Assembly (NCBI GenBank): GCA_016764015.1
Contig: JAESSR010000068.1
Span: 1-10,212, forward strand
Source of the DNA: Phycisphaerales bacterium
Lineage (GTDB): Bacteria > Planctomycetota > Phycisphaerae > Phycisphaerales > UBA1924
Reading direction: 5' to 3'
Length of the DNA stretch: 10,212 nt
The position numbers and the translations under genes were made by a program. The notes beneath the pieces are model-generated. The model saw only the letters and a list, made by a program, of their open reading frames with translations. It made no database searches and was not told the origin of the DNA. Positions 1-5,741 of this stretch are shown here, piece by piece. The first letter of the stretch is position 1; each line of letters starts with the position of its first letter.

Positions 1-624
1 GGCACACTCATCGTCGCGCACAACCTTGGCAACTCGGGTGACACGATGGAGATGATGCAGGCGGTGCTCGATTCAAACTTCTGGCTCGCCACCCATGTCG
101 TTGTCGTCACAATCGGATACTCCGCGACTTTCTTTGCTGGGTTCCTCGCCATCGCTTATGTGCTTCTTGGTGTGCTGACCCCAACACTCGATAGCGAGCG
201 GGGCAAATCCATGATCAAAATGATCTATGGCGTCATTTGTTTCGCGACCATTACCAGTTTCGTAGGGACAGTCCTCGGCGGTATCTGGGCCGACCAATCG
301 TGGGGGCGCTTCTGGGGATGGGATGCGAAGGAGAACGGAGCCGCACTGATTGTGCTCTGGAATTTATTGATTCTCCACGCCCGTTGGGGTGGGATGATCA
401 AAGCTCGAGGAATAGTAGTTCTTGCGATCTTTGGAAACATCATCACCGCATGGTCATGGTTCGGGACGAACATGCTTGGGGTCGGGCTGCATTCCTACGG
501 CTTTATCAGCTCTGCGGTCTTCTGGATTTCCATGTTCGTGATCAGCCAACTCGCGATGATGAGTATCGGGTTGCTTCCAATGAAGATTTGGCGGAGTAAG
601 TTTGCTCGAGTGAAAGCGAACTGA
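1..624 (+). CDS. ccsA: Cytochrome c biogenesis protein, CcsA/ResC type (5' end outside window)
   Basis: System II cytochrome c maturation protein, an integral membrane protein that carries haem across the membrane and presents it to apocytochrome c. The frame is open from base 1, giving 207 visible residues. The methionine at base 46 sits inside a continuous frame and is not the true start. The diagnostic WWD-type haem loop is present as WGWDAKENG (bases 313-339). Two histidines are placed as expected for external haem ligands: His32 in ATHVVV (94-96) and His164 in GLHSYGF (490-492). Hydrophobic segments flank them: bases ~97-177, ~223-282, ~343-372, ~409-453 and ~502-579. The lead-in NFWLATHVVVVTIGYSA resembles the CcsA part of fused CcsB-CcsA proteins, so the full gene may be a ResB-ResC fusion; that is inference. 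It is functionally unrelated to the glycan genes that follow, although the next gene starts only 12 bp downstream on the same strand. Confidence 0.9.
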   Translation, partial: GTLIVAHNLGNSGDTMEMMQAVLDSNFWLATHVVVVTIGYSATFFAGFLAIAYVLLGVLTPTLDSERGKSMIKMIYGVICFATITSFVGTVLGGIWADQSWGRFWGWDAKENGAALIVLWNLLILHARWGGMIKARGIVVLAIFGNIITAWSWFGTNMLGVGLHSYGFISSAVFWISMFVISQLAMMSIGLLPMKIWRSKFARVKAN

Positions 625-636
625 AATCATCCAACA

Positions 637-1662
637 ATGCCTGCTCGTGTACTGATCAACAGTAAATGGAAAACACATCAACACACCACCGGCGTGCAGC
701 GTTATGCGTCGGAGTTGATCAATGCGCTGGGGCAGACTGGCATGGTGTTCGATGAAGCAGCCCCTCAACCCGGGCGGGTGTGGAGAACAACCCTCTGGGA
801 GCAGCGCGTGCTGCCCAAACTCGCAGAGAAGTACGATACACTTGTGTGCCCAGCCAATATGGCACCGATGAACTTGTCGCCCGATGTAAATCTCATCCTG
901 ACCGTTCATTGCCTGAGGTTTCATTTCCATCCTGAAAACTACACCCGTTCATTCGTGAACTGGTATCGATTTATGATCCCGCGGATTATCGAACGGGCAG
1001 ATACGATTCTGACTGTGTCTAACACGGCTGCCGAGCAGATCACGGATATCTATCCACAAGCAAAGGGCAAGGTCGAGGTTCTACATCCGGGAGTATCACC
1101 AGTTTTTTGCCCACAGGGCATAACGGGTGATCGGGCAGTTTCTATTCAACCATACTGGGTGTTTATTGGCAATGCTGCCCCGGCAAAGAATCTGAAGATA
1201 CTACTCGAAGCATTGAGCATATCGAAAAAAGGACATCGGTTGGTTCTTCTGGGCGTGACCCAAGAACAGCTCGACGCAATGGGTGTTGCGTATCCCCGCG
1301 AGCGAGTTCTGGCACTTGGGCATATCAATAATACTACGAGAGTCGCTTCGATCCTCCGGGGTGCGATTGGGCTGCTCGCCCCGAGTCTCTACGAAAGCTT
1401 TGATCTGCCCACCGTTGAAGCGATGGCTTGTGGGTGTACGGTTTTGGCATCAGACATACCGGTGCATCGCGAGATCGCACAAGATGCACCGCTCTACATC
1501 CCCGCATCGGATGCATCCCGATGGGCTTATTCGATGGATCAAATCCTTACAGGAAGTCTTTCCATTGAGCATCACCAAGAGCTGGGAATCAATCGTGCAT
1601 CGAGATTTCGATGGGAACAGGCTGCCCGTGAGCTTGTGGATATCATCAATCGAACTCCATGA
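637..1662 (+). CDS. Family GT4 glycosyltransferase
   Basis: Retaining GT-B glycosyltransferase of 341 residues, a normal length for GT4 enzymes that extend lipid-linked surface polysaccharides on the cytoplasmic side. The N-terminal Rossmann domain carries the acceptor-side motif TTGVQRYASEL (residues 17-27), common in mannosyl/rhamnosyltransferase-like GT4 proteins. The C-terminal nucleotide-sugar domain starts near residue 172 (YWVFIGNAAPAKN). It contains LGHINNTTRVASILRGA and the classic E-x7-E signature in ESFDLPTVEAMACG (Glu253 and Glu261), followed by PVHREI. Donor and acceptor sugars cannot be told from sequence. The ATG lies 12 bp after the ccsA stop and has no clear Shine-Dalgarno. 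The start is chosen because the Rossmann strand (RVLINSK) begins at once. The 3' end overlaps the next gene by ATGA, suggesting translational coupling. Confidence 0.88.
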   Translation: MPARVLINSKWKTHQHTTGVQRYASELINALGQTGMVFDEAAPQPGRVWRTTLWEQRVLPKLAEKYDTLVCPANMAPMNLSPDVNLILTVHCLRFHFHPENYTRSFVNWYRFMIPRIIERADTILTVSNTAAEQITDIYPQAKGKVEVLHPGVSPVFCPQGITGDRAVSIQPYWVFIGNAAPAKNLKILLEALSISKKGHRLVLLGVTQEQLDAMGVAYPRERVLALGHINNTTRVASILRGAIGLLAPSLYESFDLPTVEAMACGCTVLASDIPVHREIAQDAPLYIPASDASRWAYSMDQILTGSLSIEHHQELGINRASRFRWEQAARELVDIINRTP

Positions 1663-2630
1663 CCAAGCAGATTGATTCAAACACGACTGACTCATCGTCA
1701 AAGAACACCTGTTCAACAACAACCACGGTGATTATTTGTACGCGTGACCGCCCCGACGACCTGCGCGGGTGCCTGCAATCACTTGAAGAACAATCTGTTT
1801 TGCCCGATCGCGTGGTCATCGTCGCAGGAAGCGAAGTTTCTTGTCCATCGAACATCGTTGATTGTTTTCATAGCCTTGATATTGTTGTTGTGGATTCGCA
1901 TGAGAACAATATCTCGATCTCCCGAAATGTTGGGCTCAAAGCAACAACCACAGAGTTCGCCCTTTTCATCGATGACGATGCGAAAGCCCATGATGATTGG
2001 GTGGAGTCATATCTCAAAGTATTCGCAGATCAGCCGCTGGCATGGGCAATTGGTGGGAAGGTGCTCGATTCAAGATCGATACCTTACTCTATCGAGTTTG
2101 CATACGGGCTCGTCTCTACTACGGGCATGCAGATTCCTGTCCGCAGTGATGAGCAAGCGCCTCGACCACGAGGATATTTCAACACGGTCAAGGGGTGCAA
2201 CTTTGGAGTTCGGTGCCAACAGATTCACCAACTCGGCGGGTTTGATTCATTCTTTGCCTTCGCATACGACGAGGCAGATTTGATGCTGACCATTGAGCAT
2301 GCAGGCGGGTTGGTAATGCACGCTCAATCGCCGGTGGTCGACCATGCCCACACACCTGGGCACTACCGTCAGGCTCATCCACTCGATTGCGATTGGCGTG
2401 TCGAATACGCCAGCCACACCATGTTCATGCTCAAGCACACGCACAGATTCCAACGGATCTATGGCGAGTTGGTGATCGTCAGAAGATTCTGCAAGCTGGT
2501 ATGCGATGCGTCCATTGCAGCATTGCGTAGGCAAATCAGTCCGAGCCGATGTGGAGGGATTCTTAGAGATGCACGCATAGGTATTGGCGAAGCCCGTGTG
2601 GTGTACTCAGAAAGAGATTCACGCGTTTAA
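1659..2630 (+). CDS. Family GT2 glycosyltransferase
   Basis: Inverting GT-A fold glycosyltransferase of 323 residues, predicted to add a sugar to a growing surface glycan at the cytoplasmic face. The first ~22 residues are a Ser/Thr-rich leader with no obvious fold. The domain starts with TVIICTRDRPDDLRGCL (residues ~23-39), typical of GT2. NNISISRNVGL (83-93) precedes the metal-binding DxD motif as FIDDDAK (Asp105-107). The acceptor-side half includes KGCNFGVR (178-185), GGFD (193-196) and the acidic YDEADL (203-208), which supplies the likely catalytic base, then a His-rich stretch near 229-240. The C-terminal ~60 residues are basic and could contact the membrane; this is inference. The start overlaps the previous stop (ATGA), and no Shine-Dalgarno is visible. 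Its stop codon overlaps the stop codon of the opposing ABC ATPase gene. Confidence 0.88.
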   Translation: MTKQIDSNTTDSSSKNTCSTTTTVIICTRDRPDDLRGCLQSLEEQSVLPDRVVIVAGSEVSCPSNIVDCFHSLDIVVVDSHENNISISRNVGLKATTTEFALFIDDDAKAHDDWVESYLKVFADQPLAWAIGGKVLDSRSIPYSIEFAYGLVSTTGMQIPVRSDEQAPRPRGYFNTVKGCNFGVRCQQIHQLGGFDSFFAFAYDEADLMLTIEHAGGLVMHAQSPVVDHAHTPGHYRQAHPLDCDWRVEYASHTMFMLKHTHRFQRIYGELVIVRRFCKLVCDASIAALRRQISPSRCGGILRDARIGIGEARVVYSERDSRV

Positions 2631-3391
2631 CCATCGACTGTGGTTGCACGATATCGTTCGATGGTTGCATCAATCGCAAGTTCGGGGAGTGATCGCCCAT
2701 GTTCAATTTGGATCACCCGTGAGCAGGTATCGGTGATCATGTTCATCGAGTGAGAAACAATCACAACTGTGATATTGGATGAGATTTTTTCACGGATCAA
2801 CCCGGTTGCTTTATTACGGAATGCCTCATCCCCGGTTGCCAACGCTTCGTCGATGAGCAGGATGTCTGTGTCAACAAAATAGGCGATGGCAAAGCCCAGC
2901 CGGGCTCGCATGCCGGTGGAATATGTACGGACCGGCTGATCAATGAACTCCCCGATGTCGGCTAGTTCTACAATTTGCTCCATCCGATCCAAGATATGCT
3001 TTTTTTCCATCCCGAGTTGGAGCCCATTGAGGATGATATTCTGGCACCCAGTTAGGCGAGGCTCAAAGCCAGCTCCAAACGAGAGCATTGTCGATCTGAT
3101 CCCATTGGCGCGATCAACAGTTCCGCGATCAGGGTTGATGATCCCGGAGATCACTCTTAGCAGGCTGCTCTTTCCTGCACCGTTGCGCCCGATGATGCCG
3201 AGTGTGTCCCCTTGATTGAGTGTGAACGAGACATCCTCGAGCGCCCAAAATGTTTCTCGTTTCCATGGCAGCCCGCCCTGTCGGCGGTACCCAAGCCCAA
3301 CATGATCGAGCTTGGCGATGTACTGTCGCTCAGATTGATTGGATTCTGCTATCATGGAGTACTCATCCAATCTTGGGGTAGACCTTGTCAT
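2627..3391 (-). CDS. Polysaccharide ABC transporter ATP-binding protein, Wzt/KpsT/TagH type
   Basis: Nucleotide-binding subunit that powers export of a lipid-linked polysaccharide through the permease encoded just upstream. All ABC motifs are present: Walker A GRNGAGKS (residues 68-75), the Wzt-type lid region LSFGAGFEPRLTGCQNI (103-119), signature YSTGM (157-161), Walker B ILLIDEALATGDEAF with catalytic Glu182, and the switch histidine His214 in VSHSM. At 254 residues it ends about 25 residues after the core. It therefore lacks the C-terminal carbohydrate-binding domain found in Wzt of E. coli O9a, and resembles the short KpsT-like or Klebsiella O2a-like form. The listed ATG gives a 29-bp overlap with the permease gene. 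A second ATG (residue 13, bases 3353-3355) would start 7 bp after the permease stop, has a weak GGATGAG upstream, and is an equally good candidate. The gene is last in its operon. Confidence 0.93.
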   Translation of the reverse strand: MTRSTPRLDEYSMIAESNQSERQYIAKLDHVGLGYRRQGGLPWKRETFWALEDVSFTLNQGDTLGIIGRNGAGKSSLLRVISGIINPDRGTVDRANGIRSTMLSFGAGFEPRLTGCQNIILNGLQLGMEKKHILDRMEQIVELADIGEFIDQPVRTYSTGMRARLGFAIAYFVDTDILLIDEALATGDEAFRNKATGLIREKISSNITVVIVSHSMNMITDTCSRVIQIEHGRSLPELAIDATIERYRATTVDG

Positions 3392-4148
3392 ATCGGTGCA
3401 ACAATGCCATGGAAATGGAAAGAACTATAAATGCTTCAGCAATCGGAATCGTTAACATGCTCCAATCAGGGAGTTGGTTGCTCATCAACACATTGCGTGT
3501 TTGTTCGATCAGGATGCCCATCGGATTGAATGCGAGCACAGCTCTGATATGTTCGGGGAGCATCGAGAGGTTATAGATAATTCCTGAAATGAAGAACATC
3601 AGGTGGAGCACAGTGGTGAGTACATGCTGGAAATCGGGCACAAATGGTGAGATCATCGCAGAAAAACAACCAGCCGCCGCTATCACAAGCAGTTGTATAA
3701 AGAGCAAGATCGGCAACGCCAGCCATGCCAGACCCGGGCGATAGCCGGCAATCAGCAATACAATAAAGAGAATCACCAATGTGATTCCAAACTTCACTGT
3801 GTTGACCAAGATTATTGAGAACGGAAAGACTGATTTGTGCAGATTGACCTGCTGCATCAACGGGCGAGCAGCAATCAGCGATCCGGCGCACCTCATTACT
3901 GAGACAGTGAACCATTGCCAGAGCACGATCCCGGTAAAAAGGAAGATTGCAAAGTTCTCTGTACGATTTGCCATGATGAAGTTGAACGCGATGTAGTACA
4001 CGCCGAACATCAACAGCGGATGGATGATCCACCATAAGAAACCAGCATATGTGCGAGAAGCCTCAGCCCGTAGTTCAGCGAAGGCGCGGTAGACCACGAC
4101 ATGCTGGAGATGCCGGAGGGTCGAGAGTTTCGATACAACTGATTCCAT
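3363..4148 (-). CDS. Polysaccharide ABC-2 type permease, Wzm/KpsM/TagG type
   Basis: Membrane subunit of the polysaccharide exporter, 261 residues, the usual size for Wzm/KpsM. An amphipathic N-terminal helix (residues ~10-35) ends in ELRAEASRTYAGFLWW, a family hallmark where the interface helix leads into the first membrane segment. About six hydrophobic spans can be read at residues ~37-58, 67-85, 110-134, 142-168, 176-197 and 232-251. Phe-Ile-Ser-Gly-Ile-Ile-Tyr (186-192) followed by LPEHIR and FNPMGILIEQTRN (207-219) is typical of the ABC-2 family. It begins 6 bp after the stop of the methyltransferase-coiled-coil gene and is followed by its own ATPase, so transporter and glycan-modifying genes are probably one transcript. 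No clear Shine-Dalgarno precedes the ATG. Confidence 0.92.
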   Translation of the reverse strand: MESVVSKLSTLRHLQHVVVYRAFAELRAEASRTYAGFLWWIIHPLLMFGVYYIAFNFIMANRTENFAIFLFTGIVLWQWFTVSVMRCAGSLIAARPLMQQVNLHKSVFPFSIILVNTVKFGITLVILFIVLLIAGYRPGLAWLALPILLFIQLLVIAAAGCFSAMISPFVPDFQHVLTTVLHLMFFISGIIYNLSMLPEHIRAVLAFNPMGILIEQTRNVLMSNQLPDWSMLTIPIAEAFIVLSISMALLHRYDKVYPKIG

Positions 4149-4154
4149 AGAGGT

Positions 4155-5741
4155 TCAGATCCGATTCTTGATAAACTTCTTGGTACTTCGATAAACCGGA
4201 CGGAGCGCTGTACGGAGCACCGGGGTCTTTCGTGCCATCGATTTCGTTGCCCGAAGAGCACTGCGGAATCGTTTCTCCCGAATAATCTGTACACAACGAG
4301 CAGGATCGTTGATTTGCTGAAGATAGCAATCGCAGGCAAACAAGAGCTCGTTGATTTGTCCACGCAGGTCGGCATTTTCTGTGGATAAGTCCTCTGCCCA
4401 GGCACGGGTATTTTTGAGTTCAACCTGTGAGGCTGCCTTTGTATACTCAGCATCTTTGAGCACAGATTTTTGATCGCTTTCATTGCGAAAATAGCAATCA
4501 CATGTAAAGAGCAGCTCGTTCACGCGTGCTTCGAGTTCCAGGTTTTTCAGACGGAGAGTCTCAGCCCAATCCTGTGTTTGGTTCAGCTTGCTTTGCGTAG
4601 CTTCTTGCTCTTCTTCGAGTGCGAGAATCTGCTTCTTGAGTTCCTCTTGTTTGCAGAGACCAAAGTCACAAGTTGCTAAGAGTTCTGCAAGTTGCTGCTC
4701 AAAGTGAGTATGGTCGCAAGGCGGGGCCGGTACTTGGACAATCTCCCGCACAATCTCCGGTTCCGGCGGCTTATTAGAGCATCGAAAATGCTCGATCGCT
4801 GCAGTGAACCGATCATGAAGATGCGGGTACACATTTTTGTAGTACCCGTCCGGACTATAGAGAACATCTGGGTAGCGGATATTGATTTTCTCATCAACCT
4901 TGGTCGCATGGATTATCATGGTCTCGCCGAATGCACCATCTTCTACCCCGAAGGAACGAGCGATTTCGAGGGTCTCTTGCTCGTTTTCAACTTCGGAATA
5001 GGCATAAATAGTGCGGAAGGCGTTCTCTTCAAGCCCAGTCGCTCGGATCAATGCTTTGAAGACGATCGGTGTGTATTCAAAGCAATGGCGGGGCTCGTGC
5101 GAGAGGTCAGGTTCATAGAACCAATAGGTCCAAGGCGGCATGCCAACAAGAAACTCTTTGAATGATTTATAAGAGATGGCATTGGGCACCGACATCACCA
5201 AAGTGCCGTTGGTTTTTAATCTCTCGTGCACGCGTGTCATGACACCCATCGGGTCATGATTGATATGTTCGAGTACCTCAAAGAAGAGCACCGTGTCATA
5301 GTTTTTATCAACCGACCATGAAACATCCTTTGAAATATCGATGTTGTGCGATCGAATCTCGATGGATTCTCCGTCGAGACACAGCGTTCTCACGATGATG
5401 TCGTCATCAATATCGGGATGCCATTCGATCCCTTCGACATGATCATAACCCAAGTGCTTCTTAACCCATAGACACATATATCCGTACGAACCGACATCAA
5501 GGCATGATTCGCCGCTGCCCTGCGCCTTGGGGATCATCGAGAGCGAGTGTGCGAGCCGTTTACGATGTCCATTGATATAGGTGTACTCAGTATCATCGCC
5601 GTGAGCGCCGAGATAGTTGATCGTCTGATCGACAATCCGTTGGGCCTCTTCAAACGACAGATATTCTCGGCTGTCCTTTGGTGTATCAGGAACAGAATCG
5701 AGCCGTGTGAGCACATCTTTAATCAGCCATTCTTGATTCAT
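4155..5741 (-). CDS. SAM-dependent methyltransferase with C-terminal repetitive coiled coil
   Basis: A 528-residue protein with two parts. Residues ~55-280 form a class I methyltransferase: motif I SCLDVGSYGY (79-88), the acidic end of strand 2 in VEGIEW (102-107), YDTVLFFEVLEHI (148-160) and GTLVMSVPNAIS (179-190). The substrate is probably a sugar or sugar-phosphate of the exported glycan; this is inference from context. After a Pro-rich hinge (residues ~325-342, PPEPEI and VPAPP) comes a predicted coiled coil, residues ~345-477, built on a 56-residue repeat described in a separate entry. The last ~45 residues are strongly basic and end FIKNRI, suggesting binding to membrane phospholipid or to a partner. 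The start overlaps the previous stop as TGATG and has a good Shine-Dalgarno (AAGGTGAG). Methyltransferase plus coiled coil beside Wzm/Wzt recalls the E. coli O9a chain terminator and ruler WbdD, but no kinase domain is seen here. The methyltransferase call is firm, the ruler role speculative. Confidence 0.85.
   Translation of the reverse strand: MNQEWLIKDVLTRLDSVPDTPKDSREYLSFEEAQRIVDQTINYLGAHGDDTEYTYINGHRKRLAHSLSMIPKAQGSGESCLDVGSYGYMCLWVKKHLGYDHVEGIEWHPDIDDDIIVRTLCLDGESIEIRSHNIDISKDVSWSVDKNYDTVLFFEVLEHINHDPMGVMTRVHERLKTNGTLVMSVPNAISYKSFKEFLVGMPPWTYWFYEPDLSHEPRHCFEYTPIVFKALIRATGLEENAFRTIYAYSEVENEQETLEIARSFGVEDGAFGETMIIHATKVDEKINIRYPDVLYSPDGYYKNVYPHLHDRFTAAIEHFRCSNKPPEPEIVREIVQVPAPPCDHTHFEQQLAELLATCDFGLCKQEELKKQILALEEEQEATQSKLNQTQDWAETLRLKNLELEARVNELLFTCDCYFRNESDQKSVLKDAEYTKAASQVELKNTRAWAEDLSTENADLRGQINELLFACDCYLQQINDPARCVQIIREKRFRSALRATKSMARKTPVLRTALRPVYRSTKKFIKNRI
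4314..4691 (-). repeat. Intragenic 168-bp (56-residue) coiled-coil repeat
   Basis: Residues 351-476 of the methyltransferase-coiled-coil protein contain the motif ELLxxCD three times, as ELLATCDF, ELLFTCDCY and ELLFACDCY. The marker cysteines are at residues 358, 414 and 470, spaced exactly 56 residues apart, which is 8 heptads. The Trp-Ala-Glu of QDWAETL (392-394) and RAWAEDL (448-450) keeps the same period. Residues 386-420 and 442-476 share 17 of 35 positions. At DNA level, the 29 bp from 4325 and from 4493 agree at 23 positions and are offset by 168 bp. The first, hinge-proximal copy is the most diverged and has CDF instead of CDC. The period and identities are read directly from the sequence; that they form a parallel coiled coil is inference. 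Confidence 0.8.

Noticed and set aside
454..930. Minus-strand open frame of 158 codons across the ccsA/GT4 junction
   Set aside because: It is antisense to two well-supported genes, and the translation is rich in His, Cys and Pro with no recognisable fold.
2629..2645. Hairpin AACCA-loop-TGGTT as a shared bidirectional terminator
   Set aside because: Only 5 bp of stem with two G-C pairs and no T-tract on either side. It is too weak to call a terminator.
2995..3007. Run of seven T bases as a terminator or slippage site
   Set aside because: It encodes part of the ATPase (the Glu-Lys-Lys-His stretch near residue 130) in an intact frame, and no stem precedes it.
3571..4035. Minus-strand open frame of 154 codons in another frame of the permease gene
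   Set aside because: It is a shifted frame inside the clear ABC-2 permease, with a cysteine-rich, non-hydrophobic translation and no motif.
5573..5590. Recurring short string GTGTACTCAG (also near 2601, with variants near 4441, 8719 and 9608)
   Set aside because: The copies fall inside coding sequence, with irregular spacing, unequal sequence and no common position relative to genes. They are compatible with chance plus codon preference.
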